Positions 32,524 to 40,901 of a stretch of DNA of 64,000 bases are shown here, piece after piece. The position numbers were made by a program, and so were the translations under genes. Below the pieces are notes generated by a model. It did not search any database. It saw only the letters and a list, made by a program, of their open reading frames with translations, and was not told where the DNA came from. Each line of letters opens with the position of its first letter. The first letter of the stretch is position 1. Source of the stretch: an uncultured Bacteroidales bacterium (GTDB lineage Bacteria; Bacteroidota; Bacteroidia; Bacteroidales; F082); the NCBI GenBank assembly GCA_946407975.1, contig CAMJQC010000004.1, forward strand, positions 1 through 64,000. Reading direction: 5' to 3'.

Positions 32524-34631
32524 TTTGCCACTGAGAATTTTTGAGTGAAACGATGTCCGTCAGCTGTGGCAACCTGAATGAGATAGAGCCCCTCGCTGAA
32601 ATCCGCCACTGAGATGTTGTTCGAGTAGGTGCCTTGATAGCATTTTCTTCCCGTCATATCGTAAATAACAATGCTAATGCCGTTTTCAATACCGTTGATA
32701 TTCAGGGTAGATGTGGCGGGATTAGGATAAAGCGTTATCGCTTGGCTTTCGTTCTCGTCAAGGCCGATGTAGTAGGAACTGCCTACGACGGGGCGTATCA
32801 TCAGTGAACCGGATTTCATGCTGTTTTGCCACGAACCGTTTACATTATAGAAGTTATAAGCGCTGTTGTCGTTGCTCGCATCAAAGCCAATATTGATGAT
32901 GCCGCCGCTTTGTTGTACTATTCCGATATAGAACGTACCTGTGAGCATGACGGGCCTGTTGAAACGATAGTAGCTAAACTCATAAAGAAAGTCTTCCCAT
33001 TGAGGGCGTTGGCCAGAAAGGCGGGTGATTTCAGCGCCAGGATGGCCGTTCTCGTCACGCCAGACTACGATGTCGAAGTATTTGTTATTGGCATCTTTGA
33101 GCGTGTGATTGAAGAGTATCTGCACGCCTGCGATGGTGTCGTATGTGGCCATGTCGAAACGGACGGCAAAACTTCCGTTAGCGGGTTCTACGCCATAACC
33201 GAGTTCAGGTGTGCCGTCATCGTAGGCGTAGTAGTTGTAGAAGCCTTGGCGATGCACAAGCGAATCGATGAGTGGCGGATTGCAGCTGTTGTCAGATATA
33301 TAGTGCTTGATGATAAAGGAGGTCGTGTCGCTCAAATAGTCGATGGCGAAAGCCTGACCTACATATGGACAAGCAGGCGATTCGCCATTTCCGGGACAAT
33401 TGAGGAATCCCGATTCTTGATATGGCATAATCATCACGGGGTCGACTTCACGGGTGTAGTGTTGTGTTCCTCCGACTTGGTCGACGGTATAGTGATACTG
33501 CGCTTCGTGAGGCACTTTGTCAAGGTTGGCGACGTCAAGGTGGAAGCTCTCAGCCAAGGCTGCCGTTCCAATGGAACGATACTGTCGGTAAGGCATGGAC
33601 CGGTATCTGCCGAGGAAAGTGGGTGCCTGACCGGAAAAGGCCAGCATGGGATAGGAGCCGTCGTCTCCGCTTCGGTTGATATCGAGGTAGATCACGTCGA
33701 TGTTCCAATTGTCTTCGTTGCTTCTGGCCGTGGGTTGTGCCGAGCTGACGATACTGGCATAATTGTAGAATCGTATGTAGAAGTTGGACTTGAAATACTT
33801 TTGGTCCCGTATCGGAATCATCACCTGTTTGAAGGCTTTGCCGTCGTTTTGCGCCATAAAACTATCCAAATCCTGACCAGGAGCGCTCCAGATGTGGTAC
33901 CATGTGGTGTCGGCTACTGTGGTAAAAACCGAATCGCACGGGATGGCTATGCTGCCTTGTGCGATTGAGGTCAATGTGTCGGTGATGATATAGAACAAAT
34001 TGGGATTGCAGCCGTTGAAGGCCCAGACCGTATCGCCAGGGAACAGGATGTCAGTATGCATCTGTTCCATGATTTCGCCAATGCTGAAATTCTGGTAGTC
34101 GAGATAAAGGAATTCTTCATGCTCGGTTGTGATGCCGAATTGTAAGACGAGCGAATCGTTGACCTCTGGGGCGTTACCATTACCTTGCGGCTGATAATAA
34201 AAACTCAAGTAAAGCGAGTCCGCTAGGGTAAGGGCACGTGGAACTGGCTCAAAAACGGAGTCAAGACGGATGCGGGCGGAAGTGAGGTATTCAGCAACGA
34301 AAGGATTGCTGATGGCATAATCATAGACGCATCCGTTTTCGTCGAGCACGTCAAAAGTGGCGGCATTATAGGTAGGCGCCTGATAAGGAAAGCCGTTGTT
34401 TACCATCACGCAGCGGTCGGTCCATTTTATGGTATCTGCATAGAGCCTGGCTTTGCTGAAATCGTCGAAAAAAGGGAGAGTAAGTACGACATCTTTCTTT
34501 GTCTGACGCGGTTTTTCTGCTTTTTCATTGCGATGAAATCCGGTCAGTATCTCTTGTGCCTTGCTTTGAGGCATAAAGAGGGCTAATAATAGAGCCAAGC
34601 CGATAGTCTTAGAAATCGTCTTCATATTCAT
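32520..34631 (-). CDS. T9SS type A cargo protein, 703 residues, function unknown
   Basis: A secreted protein with a signal peptide (about 1-25; MNM start, or MKTISK from 34625, ending SKAQ). The early region LTLPFFDDFSKARLYADTIKWTDRCVMVNNGFPYQAPTYNAATFD looks like a jelly-roll/MAM-like or galactose-binding fold. A middle region contains several Asp/Gly-rich strands and cysteines (SGFLNCPGNGESPACPYVGQ). The last 80 residues are a type A sorting domain (LYPNPATSTLNING, IYDMTGRKCYQG, FSEGLYLIQV). It overlaps the PASTA gene upstream by 23 bp and the RluA-family gene downstream by 4 bp, so it is locked into a housekeeping operon. That is unusual for T9SS cargo. Confidence 0.8.
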   Translation of the reverse strand: MNMKTISKTIGLALLLALFMPQSKAQEILTGFHRNEKAEKPRQTKKDVVLTLPFFDDFSKARLYADTIKWTDRCVMVNNGFPYQAPTYNAATFDVLDENGCVYDYAISNPFVAEYLTSARIRLDSVFEPVPRALTLADSLYLSFYYQPQGNGNAPEVNDSLVLQFGITTEHEEFLYLDYQNFSIGEIMEQMHTDILFPGDTVWAFNGCNPNLFYIITDTLTSIAQGSIAIPCDSVFTTVADTTWYHIWSAPGQDLDSFMAQNDGKAFKQVMIPIRDQKYFKSNFYIRFYNYASIVSSAQPTARSNEDNWNIDVIYLDINRSGDDGSYPMLAFSGQAPTFLGRYRSMPYRQYRSIGTAALAESFHLDVANLDKVPHEAQYHYTVDQVGGTQHYTREVDPVMIMPYQESGFLNCPGNGESPACPYVGQAFAIDYLSDTTSFIIKHYISDNSCNPPLIDSLVHRQGFYNYYAYDDGTPELGYGVEPANGSFAVRFDMATYDTIAGVQILFNHTLKDANNKYFDIVVWRDENGHPGAEITRLSGQRPQWEDFLYEFSYYRFNRPVMLTGTFYIGIVQQSGGIINIGFDASNDNSAYNFYNVNGSWQNSMKSGSLMIRPVVGSSYYIGLDENESQAITLYPNPATSTLNINGIENGISIVIYDMTGRKCYQGTYSNNISVADFSEGLYLIQVATADGHRFTQKFSVAK

Positions 34632-35511
34632 AGTCAGTCGTTTCTATAAGGTCGTTTACTATGGTGTCGTTTCCGAAGAGGGTGTCAACAATGACGGGAT
34701 GGTTGAAGATGGAGTCTTCTTTCAGAAGTTCATCCATCTGCTTGTCGAAGTTGAATTTGCGGTTAGAACGGAACCAGAGGGTTATTTCTGTTCCGGCAGG
34801 AACGGATGGGGAACTGGGTCCCGGCATCATCTTGGAGATGCGTTGGTATTCCAAACTGTCACTGTCTTCGAAGAATTGTTCTTTGAGGTTCAATCCAGCC
34901 ATGTGGAGCAACCGTTTGGCATCGCTTGCAGGCTTGCCGATAAGATTCGGGACGGCAATGTTTTTTGCCTTGTCTCCTTTGCCGACACGTAATACAATGC
35001 CGCTGCCTTTGTTAATGATGGTCCCAGGCTCAATGCTGCTGCCTTGATAGAGCTGGTCGATGATGGCGTTTTTAGCAAAGTAGTTTTCAAATTGAAGCCA
35101 CTCGATCTCCAAGCCTTTCGATTCCAATGTGCCTATGGCTTGACGAAGAGAGAGGTTCTTCAGATTGGGCATTTCAACCTGTTCTGGGTTCTCAGCGACG
35201 ATGATGTAATAGACGTTTCTGCCTTTCTTCACTTTTGAGTCCGGAAGCGGGTCTTGCTGTATGATGGAACCAGGCTCCTGTCCTTTGGGATAGACGCTGT
35301 CGATAAGGATGAAGTGGAAGTCTCTGGAATACTCCTTTTGCACTTCCTTGTAGTTTCTCCCGATGAGGTTAGGCATGTTGTAAACCTTGTCGTGACGCGT
35401 GTATTTGTCGAGCAAAATGAAAGCCAACCAGAACAGCACGATACACAGTAGCAGAATGATGAGGAGGTTGACGTAAAATTTCTTTTGCTTTAAGAACTGA
35501 AAATGTCCCAT
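34609..35511 (-). CDS. PASTA-domain membrane protein (no kinase domain)
   Basis: A 300-residue protein with an N-terminal transmembrane helix (about 14-36, VNLLIILLLCIVLFWLAFIL) and three extracytoplasmic PASTA domains (about 44-108, 112-180 and 187-250). They show MPNLIGRNYKEVQ, MPNLKNLSLRQAIGTLE and VPNLIGKPASDAKRLL, followed by an acidic tail (ETTDYEYEDDF). PASTA domains bind peptidoglycan or beta-lactams in other bacteria; this form lacks the Ser/Thr kinase found in Gram-positives. It heads the operon T9SS cargo/RluA/hldD and faces ddl, which supports a cell-wall role. Confidence 0.9.
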   Translation of the reverse strand: MGHFQFLKQKKFYVNLLIILLLCIVLFWLAFILLDKYTRHDKVYNMPNLIGRNYKEVQKEYSRDFHFILIDSVYPKGQEPGSIIQQDPLPDSKVKKGRNVYYIIVAENPEQVEMPNLKNLSLRQAIGTLESKGLEIEWLQFENYFAKNAIIDQLYQGSSIEPGTIINKGSGIVLRVGKGDKAKNIAVPNLIGKPASDAKRLLHMAGLNLKEQFFEDSDSLEYQRISKMMPGPSSPSVPAGTEITLWFRSNRKFNFDKQMDELLKEDSIFNHPVIVDTLFGNDTIVNDLIETTDYEYEDDF

Positions 35512-35518
35512 ACTTTGC

Positions 35519-35526
35519 TAATTTTG
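35519..35526 (+). promoter_or_regulatory. -7 box of ddl
   Basis: TAATTTTG, 69 bases before the ddl ATG. It sits inside the predicted leader of the opposing PASTA gene, only 8 bases from that gene's start codon. Confidence 0.55.
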
Positions 35527-35579
35527 CGCTTGAATTATAACTATGGCAGGTCTGTTTTTATTGCCTTGATTTAAACGGA

Positions 35580-35587
35580 CAAAAATA
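35580..35587 (-). promoter_or_regulatory. -7 box of the PASTA operon
   Basis: TATTTTTG on the minus strand, 68 bases before the PASTA ATG and 8 bases upstream of the ddl ATG. The two promoters face each other, so their 5' leaders are antisense over about 55 bp. Confidence 0.55.
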
Positions 35588-35595
35588 CGAAAAAT

Positions 35596-36570
35596 ATGAA
35601 GAACGTAGCAATTATTTGTGGTGGTGATTCTGGAGAATTTGAAATTTCCGTCAAAAGCGCCCATGTGGTGAAGAAGAATCTCGATCCTGAAAAGTATCTT
35701 TCTTACATCATCGTGGTTTCCAAGAAGGGCTGGTATGGCCTTTTGGACAACGGACAGAAAGTGGATGTGGACAAGAACGATTTCTCGATCCGTGATGGCA
35801 AGAAACACGTTGTCTTTGACGTGGCTTTCAATGCTGTTCACGGCGAACCTGGTGAGAACGGCCCGCTTTCAGGCTATCTTGAGCTGATGGGCATTCCGTG
35901 CACGTCTTCAGGTCTTACCACTTGCGCCCTGACCTTCCACAAGGAGTTCTGCAAACGTCTGGCCTCTGCCTATGGCGCCTTAGTGGCTCCCTCGGTTGTA
36001 ATCAACAAAGGCGAGGCCTATGATGTGAAGAGGATTATCAAAATGTTGGGACTGCCCCTGTTCGTCAAACCGACCTGCAATGGCTCGAGCGTAGGCGTCA
36101 CAAAGGTGAAGAAAGAGGCTGATTTCGTGCCAGCTGTGGAGACTGCTTTTGCGGCAGGTACCCAGGTGATGTGCGAGAAGTTCGTGAGTGGTCGTGAGTT
36201 TGGCTGCGGCGCCATGAAGTATGACGGAAAGATGATGGTCTTTCCATTGACCGAAATCTGCAGTAAGAACGAGTTCTTCGATTACGAAGCCAAATATACG
36301 GCGGGAAAGTGCGATGAGATCACCCCTGCCAAGGTCGATCCTGATACCGAGATCGAAATCAAGGCGACGACGGCCATGCTTTACGACAAGCTGGAATGCA
36401 AAGGCTTTGTCCGTATGGATTACATCGTCTCCGATGAAGGCGTGTTCTTCATCGAAGCCAATATCGTTCCTGGCATGTCGGAGGCCAGCATCATCCCCAA
36501 GCAGGCCGCCTGTTTCGGCTTCAGCCTGAAGCAGCTGTTCGGCATGGCCTTGGAAGATGCACTGAGATAA
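35596..36570 (+). CDS. ddl: D-alanine--D-alanine ligase
   Basis: A 324-residue ATP-grasp ligase making D-Ala-D-Ala for peptidoglycan precursors. It has the N-terminal AIICGGDSGEFEISVKSA, VHGEPGENGPLSGYLELMGIPCTSSG (about 78-105), the ATP-binding KPTCNGSSVGVTKV loop (about 157-170), the FVSGREFGCGAM segment, and metal ligands in FIEANIVPGMSEASIIPKQA (about 284-303). The middle part is shorter than in E. coli DdlB but usual for Bacteroidales. It is monocistronic and ends just before a shared hairpin. Confidence 0.95.
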   Translation: MKNVAIICGGDSGEFEISVKSAHVVKKNLDPEKYLSYIIVVSKKGWYGLLDNGQKVDVDKNDFSIRDGKKHVVFDVAFNAVHGEPGENGPLSGYLELMGIPCTSSGLTTCALTFHKEFCKRLASAYGALVAPSVVINKGEAYDVKRIIKMLGLPLFVKPTCNGSSVGVTKVKKEADFVPAVETAFAAGTQVMCEKFVSGREFGCGAMKYDGKMMVFPLTEICSKNEFFDYEAKYTAGKCDEITPAKVDPDTEIEIKATTAMLYDKLECKGFVRMDYIVSDEGVFFIEANIVPGMSEASIIPKQAACFGFSLKQLFGMALEDALR

Positions 36571-36600
36571 ACTCACAAGCCTTTTGGACAATAGAAACAA

Positions 36601-36634
36601 AAAAGTCTGCCAACCTCGGTTAGCAGACTTTTGT
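36601..36634. terminator. Terminator between convergent ddl and frr
   Basis: AAAAGTCTGCCAAC / GTTAGCAGACTTTT hairpin with a 4-base loop. The single mismatch (C opposite A on the plus strand) is a G-U pair on the minus-strand RNA, so it fits frr slightly better, but both directions end in a T-run. Confidence 0.75.
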
Positions 36635-36652
36635 TATTTATCGTCTGAATGA

Positions 36653-37216
36653 TCAAACGGTGAGGATATCCTTGGATTTCAATTCCACCAGTTCGTCTAC
36701 CTTCTTGATGTACTTGTCGGTGAGTTTCTGAATCTCTTCCTGGAGCAGCTTGGACTCGTCTTCCGAGATGGTGTCCTTTTCCAGCTTCTTGGCTTCGTCG
36801 TTAGCGCTACGGCGGATGCCGCGGATGCCGACCTTAGCCTCTTCGGCCACGGTCTTGGTGCGCTTGACGAGCTCATGACGACGCTCTTCCGTCAATGGTG
36901 GCACGCTGATACGGAGGATTTCGCCGTTGTTCATCGGGTTGAAGCCCAGGTTGGCATTCAGGATGGCCTTGGCGATGTTGCCGAGGGCGCTCTTGTCGAA
37001 GGGCTGCACCACGATCATCCTGGCATCGGTGCATCCGATGTTGGCGGTCTGCTCGATGGGAACGGTCGTGCCATAATATTCAACCATAACGCCATTCAGC
37101 ATCGCTGGACTGGCTTTGCCCGCCCGGATGCTCTGGAACTCGTGCTCCAAGTGCTTGATGGCATTTTCCATGCTTTCAGTAGCTTCGTCTAATACAAATT
37201 GAGATTCTTCAGTCAT
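36653..37216 (-). CDS. frr: Ribosome recycling factor
   Basis: A 187-residue factor that, with EF-G, splits post-termination ribosomes. The three-helix-bundle signature is clear: HLEHEFQSIRAGKASPAML (about 20-38), VEYYGTTVPIEQTANI, MIVVQPFDKSALGNIAKAI and EERRHELVKRTK, then RNIR-like GIRGIRRSANDEAKKLEKD. I chose the ATG at 37216 (MTEESQF); the ATG 8 codons upstream would use most of the leader. A TATTTTTG box lies 21 bases upstream. Confidence 0.96.
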   Translation of the reverse strand: MTEESQFVLDEATESMENAIKHLEHEFQSIRAGKASPAMLNGVMVEYYGTTVPIEQTANIGCTDARMIVVQPFDKSALGNIAKAILNANLGFNPMNNGEILRISVPPLTEERRHELVKRTKTVAEEAKVGIRGIRRSANDEAKKLEKDTISEDESKLLQEEIQKLTDKYIKKVDELVELKSKDILTV

Positions 37217-37237
37217 AGTGCTTTGTAAATTTGCGGA

Positions 37238-37245
37238 CAAAAATA
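37238..37245 (-). promoter_or_regulatory. -7 box of frr
   Basis: TATTTTTG on the minus strand, 21 bases before the frr ATG at 37216. An upstream start at 37240 would lie inside the box, which supports the shorter frr. Confidence 0.65.
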
Positions 37246-37277
37246 AACTTTTTTTCTTTTTCTGGATTTGTTTTGCA

Positions 37278-38027
37278 TCATTTTTCTACAAAACCCGTTC
37301 CAAATAGTTCTTCAGAATTGGGATTTTTGTCCAAGGCGATTTCTCTCTTCTTTTTGTCAGTGTATACGATGTAAACGATCCACACGGTCAGAAGCACCGC
37401 CAGCAAAATGCCGGTCCGTACGTTGATTTCGGAGAAGAAGTTGTTCAAGGAATGGAAGGCGGCCACGGCCAGCAGGGAATTCGTCTTGTCGGCCACCAGT
37501 CCGATGCCCCAGCTTCCGAGCAGCAGAATGAAGAAAAAGAGGATGTTGGCCCCCGTCATTTGGAAGTTCAGGTGCCAAACGAACCAAAGCACGGTGACGA
37601 TCAGAATGGAGGCAATCTTGGGCAAGGGGGAGAGCAGTGGCTGTAGGAAACCACGCCAGCCGATTTCTTCGAGCAGCCCGTACAGCAGAATGGTGATGAC
37701 GGTTACGATAGGGAAGGTCCCTTTTGCAAAATAGGCCACCACGCTAATCAGCACCATCGGCAACAGCCAATAGATGGCAAAGGGAAAGATGAGATTGGAG
37801 TGCTTTCCTTTTAAAGTCATTTTGAACGGGATGCGAAAGGCCAATATGGCGACCAAAGCGCCTACGGCAGGTCCGATGCCTTGCAACAGGGTTTTCAGTA
37901 CAGGCACATTGACGTTTTCCAACAAGTGGGTTTTATTGGTCATGAATCGAAGCACAATGGCAATAACATAGAAAACCACAATAGCGGCTACCGTGGTTTT
38001 CCAGTTTTTCTTTTCTGTGGTGGGCAT
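37278..38027 (-). CDS. CPBP-family intramembrane glutamic endopeptidase
   Basis: A 249-residue integral membrane protein with about seven hydrophobic helices. The CPBP (CAAX protease/ABI) motifs are intact: LLEEIGWRGFLQPLL (EExxxR, about residues 139-147), WFVWHLNF (FxxxH, about 169-176) and HSLNNFF (about 213-219). The lysine-rich C-terminus is cytoplasmic. The proteases cut within membranes; substrates are unknown for most bacterial members, and some give immunity to bacteriocins. It is upstream of frr on the same strand with a 37-bp gap containing the frr promoter, so it is probably a separate unit. Confidence 0.88.
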   Translation of the reverse strand: MPTTEKKNWKTTVAAIVVFYVIAIVLRFMTNKTHLLENVNVPVLKTLLQGIGPAVGALVAILAFRIPFKMTLKGKHSNLIFPFAIYWLLPMVLISVVAYFAKGTFPIVTVITILLYGLLEEIGWRGFLQPLLSPLPKIASILIVTVLWFVWHLNFQMTGANILFFFILLLGSWGIGLVADKTNSLLAVAAFHSLNNFFSEINVRTGILLAVLLTVWIVYIVYTDKKKREIALDKNPNSEELFGTGFVEK

Positions 38028-38134
38028 AGAATCGTATGTTTTAAATCAATCGCATTACGATTAAAAGCTAAAAACGTTACGGGTTAATGTTGAATATATG
38101 TCAACATCTTTCGTTTTTTAGGTGTTGATGAATC

Positions 38135-38680
38135 TTACCATTCCATGCTAAAAGTTAACGAGAGGTTGGAAGGGTTCTCTTGGTTGTCATGAGAGTTTCC
38201 TGCCAGCCATTTGTAATCACTTTGCATAACGGTAATATCGCCATAATAAGTGGCGCCTGCCAACAAGTTGAAAGCGAGGTCTTTCTTTGTTGCAATGCGT
38301 ACGCCCACGGCTATATTGCCATAAGGCCCTATGTCTTTCTTGTGGTAAAATGCGCCAGCACGGATTCTTATGACAGGGCTTATTCTATTGTCGTTGAAGA
38401 TATAACGGAATGATGCGTAAAAAGGAATGAGTATATGATGGTTCAAGCTCATCTCGCAGCCTACCCCAGGACCAGTAAATATTCTATCGTTGAATTGATA
38501 TCCATGAGTGGTAGATATAGTGTAGCAGTGAGCGAAAATATCGTTAAAACTACGGGCACCTCCTATCTCAAGGAATCCGTGGTATCCGTTCAGCGTATGA
38601 TAAGGGTTCCCTTTCTTGTCTTGTGCGAACGACGTAATCGCCATGAATACGATGGCAAATGCCAGAATTGTCTTTTTCAT
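38135..38680 (-). CDS. Small exported outer-membrane beta-barrel-like protein
   Basis: A 181-residue protein I do not recognise by name. Signal peptide 1-19 (ends TSFAQ). The mature part reads as an eight-stranded barrel: GYHGFLEIGGARSFNDIFAH, GYQFNDRIFTGPGVGCEMS, ILIPFYASFRYIFND, PVIRIRAGAFYHKK, IAVGVRIATKKDLAFNLLAGATYYG, and a final strand SNLSLTFSMEW with a terminal aromatic. It resembles the DUF3575/outer-membrane-protein-beta-barrel group, with no functional residue evident. No promoter box matches well. Confidence 0.65.
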   Translation of the reverse strand: MKKTILAFAIVFMAITSFAQDKKGNPYHTLNGYHGFLEIGGARSFNDIFAHCYTISTTHGYQFNDRIFTGPGVGCEMSLNHHILIPFYASFRYIFNDNRISPVIRIRAGAFYHKKDIGPYGNIAVGVRIATKKDLAFNLLAGATYYGDITVMQSDYKWLAGNSHDNQENPSNLSLTFSMEW

Positions 38681-38767
38681 ATTTAATTAGTTTTGACATT
38701 AATTAGACGTAAACAAATCTGATTAGCAACAAGGATCATGCTGTTTTGCATTTTATTGTTAGGTCCG

Positions 38768-40654
38768 CTAATTCAAAGGCTTGTAAAGTCCAGTCAATAC
38801 TGGGCTTTCCTTATGAGTATAGAAGCTGATTCCGTTGAGGGTTAGCGGCCGTTTTCCTCGGTTCCAGAGGAAGACTTTGATGGTCTTGCCTTGAGGACGG
38901 AGGTCGTCGTTGAAGATCACGGCATCGACAAGGTAGTTGTGGCCTGGCGGGATGAGATCGTTGGCATTTCCGGTGCCGTGCCAGAACAATAGCGAGTCGC
39001 TCTCGGCATCATGGACTTCGATGACCATGGTGCTGCCTACGAGCGTGTCGCGGCTTGTCACGTCGCCAATGATGCCGAAGTATTCGGTCTTGGCGTCAAG
39101 CGAATCGCCCGAGATGGTGAAGGCGTTGCCCCATTCCTGTCCTTCGGCATAAACATAAGGGGAATCGCCCAATGGGGTCACTAAAGGCGTGCTGTCTTGT
39201 ATTGAGTCTTTGCTGAGGGTGAGATAACGCGAGGTGAACCAGTCTTTCTCATAAAGGAGATAGGGATAGTTCGCCACGGCGGTAATTTCCCAGATGGGGT
39301 TGACGTAATCGGTCCATCCGAAACCTAATAGCTTGCTATCGCCGTTGCTAAGCCAGTCGCGGAAGTCTTGCAGTTCCGTATAGCGGTCGAAAACGATACG
39401 GTTCTCAATGTTTGTCGGCTCCTGATAAAACTCGGCGGCTCTTCCGATCTCGGTACGAGTGGCGAAACGGATGGCATCGCCATATTGAGTTTGGTCTTCC
39501 TGCATCTTCACAGCAATTTGGTCAAAGCCTTGGTGATACATGAGCTCGTAGTGTTTCCTTGTCGAGACCAAGGTGCTCGTACCAACGAAGAGCAGGATGA
39601 GGATGACGGCAACTGTTTGCCATTTGGTCATCGTGTCGTTCTTGTATAGCGAGAAGGCGACGATGACGACAAAGGGGTAGCTGAAGATGAGCGTGCTTTG
39701 TTGCAGAATGGGTTCGCGGAGCAGGGAATAGACGTAGGCCACCCCGTAGGCGATGAGAAACCAAGCGATGGCGGCCCAGCGGATAGGATAGCGGCGTTTC
39801 TGTCTTCGGCCCAAAATGAGGGGCAACAGGATGAGAATGCCGACGGTGAACATGAACAGCGGAGCGTAGTTCATCGTATATTGCACGAAGTCGAGCAGAA
39901 AGCTGGGCTTGGGCATGGTGAGCCAACCTCCGATACCGCCTTCCTCGATGAGCTGATGGTAGAAGATGGGCAGGTTAGGGCTGTAAAGCAAAACTGCTCC
40001 GATACCACTCAGCCAATAGGCCTTGCGACGGTCTTTGGGCAAGAAGAAGAGACCTGTGAGAAACAACAGTCCCGCTTGAGCCGTGGAGAACGAGTGTGTC
40101 AAGGCAGCCAAGGCGGCGGCGATGGCAAAGCCGATGCAGGTGCCAACTTTGGGCTTATGGTCATCGAAGAGAATCTTGTTCCAAAAGACGGCGAAGAGCA
40201 AGACGGCAAACAGACCTGCTATGTAAGGGCGTGCCAGCTGGCTGTAGAAGACGGTGAACTGACTCACTGCGAAGAAAGCCGCCGAGAGCAAGCCCACCTT
40301 GCTGTTGAACCACTGCTTTCCAACGACGTAAATAAGATAAATGGAAACGATGCCCATCAGGGCAAAGGGCAACTTGACCCAGAACTCGCTCCAACCGAAG
40401 ATTTTGACCCATAGAGAAAGGAAAAACTGTATGCCGGCAGGATGGGTGTCGACCAGGATGCCTTTTGTAACCAAGTCGTGCAAGTTGTCAAAGTCGGTGC
40501 GTCCCAATGCACTGAACTCATCGTGCATGAAGGGCACCTGACCTAGCTTCCACAAACGGAGCACTGCCGCTACCAGCAGGATGATAGCCAGTAACAGATA
40601 GTCCAGGCGGATGTCAGTTTTATTTCGGATTCTACGCAGATGGTGATGTCTCAT
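38768..40654 (-). CDS. Glycosyltransferase family 39 (ArnT/PMT-like) membrane protein
   Basis: A 628-residue polytopic membrane protein with about 11-12 helices in the first 350 residues and a soluble periplasmic domain after about 370. The GT39/PMT_2 signature DE pair is in FMHDEFSALGRTDF (about residues 41-53), after a cytoplasmic basic N-terminus. Such enzymes move a sugar from a polyprenyl-phosphate donor onto lipid A, protein or glycan in the periplasm. The acceptor is unknown. The C-terminal domain (about 480-628, with YAEGQEWGNAFTIS) has a carbohydrate-binding-like beta pattern. It lies downstream of pyrH, separated by a degraded gene and inverted repeats. Confidence 0.85.
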   Translation of the reverse strand: MRHHHLRRIRNKTDIRLDYLLLAIILLVAAVLRLWKLGQVPFMHDEFSALGRTDFDNLHDLVTKGILVDTHPAGIQFFLSLWVKIFGWSEFWVKLPFALMGIVSIYLIYVVGKQWFNSKVGLLSAAFFAVSQFTVFYSQLARPYIAGLFAVLLFAVFWNKILFDDHKPKVGTCIGFAIAAALAALTHSFSTAQAGLLFLTGLFFLPKDRRKAYWLSGIGAVLLYSPNLPIFYHQLIEEGGIGGWLTMPKPSFLLDFVQYTMNYAPLFMFTVGILILLPLILGRRQKRRYPIRWAAIAWFLIAYGVAYVYSLLREPILQQSTLIFSYPFVVIVAFSLYKNDTMTKWQTVAVILILLFVGTSTLVSTRKHYELMYHQGFDQIAVKMQEDQTQYGDAIRFATRTEIGRAAEFYQEPTNIENRIVFDRYTELQDFRDWLSNGDSKLLGFGWTDYVNPIWEITAVANYPYLLYEKDWFTSRYLTLSKDSIQDSTPLVTPLGDSPYVYAEGQEWGNAFTISGDSLDAKTEYFGIIGDVTSRDTLVGSTMVIEVHDAESDSLLFWHGTGNANDLIPPGHNYLVDAVIFNDDLRPQGKTIKVFLWNRGKRPLTLNGISFYTHKESPVLTGLYKPLN

Positions 40655-40659
40655 TTATC

Positions 40660-40671
40660 AGTTGTTCAGTT
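40660..40671. repeat. Left arm of a perfect 12-bp inverted repeat
   Basis: AGTTGTTCAGTT; its exact reverse complement occurs at 40890-40901. It lies five bases upstream of the GT39 start codon. Confidence 0.7.
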
Positions 40672-40673
40672 GA

Positions 40674-40868
40674 TTAGTCTCGCGAGTCTTTTGTTATGCT
40701 GTTGAATATCCTATTTAGTTCTTGGCATTTATTGTTGATGTCTTCGAATTCAGTAGAAGTCAAATAATCTGTCCTATAAAGGAGTTGAAGCCCAAAATTG
40801 GTTTCAGCACATCGCTTTAAGCGAAATTTAGGTCTTTGCAGTGAAATGTATTCGCCGTCTTTTTGCAC
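40674..40868 (-). pseudogene. C-terminal remnant of a four-helix-bundle (23S rRNA intervening-sequence-type) protein
   Basis: A 64-codon frame whose last 55 residues (RLKRCAETNFGLQLLYRTDYLTSTEFEDINNKCQELNRIFNSITK) fit the final two helices of four-helix-bundle/S23-type proteins, normally about 115-125 residues. The N-terminal half is missing: the only initiator is a GTG, and the first residues (MQKDGEYISLQ) do not form the usual first helices. Such genes occur both inside 23S rRNA genes and scattered elsewhere. This one lies between pyrH and the glycosyltransferase, within perfect 12-bp inverted repeats. I read it as a decayed gene, not a working short protein. Confidence 0.55.
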
Positions 40869-40889
40869 AGTTAGCTTTTTTGTGCAGTT

Positions 40890-40901
40890 AACTGAACAAC
40901 T
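40890..40901. repeat. Right arm of the perfect 12-bp inverted repeat
   Basis: AACTGAACAACT, reverse complement of 40660-40671. It overlaps the pyrH stop codon by two bases. A nearby TGCACA (40864-40869) / TGTGCA (40881-40886) dyad lies just inside it. Confidence 0.7.

Noticed and set aside
38088..38107. ATGTTGA / TCAACAT inverted repeat near the 3' end of the 38135-38680 gene
   Set aside because: Short (7 bp), AT-rich, and without a T-run in the direction of transcription; not convincing as a terminator or operator.
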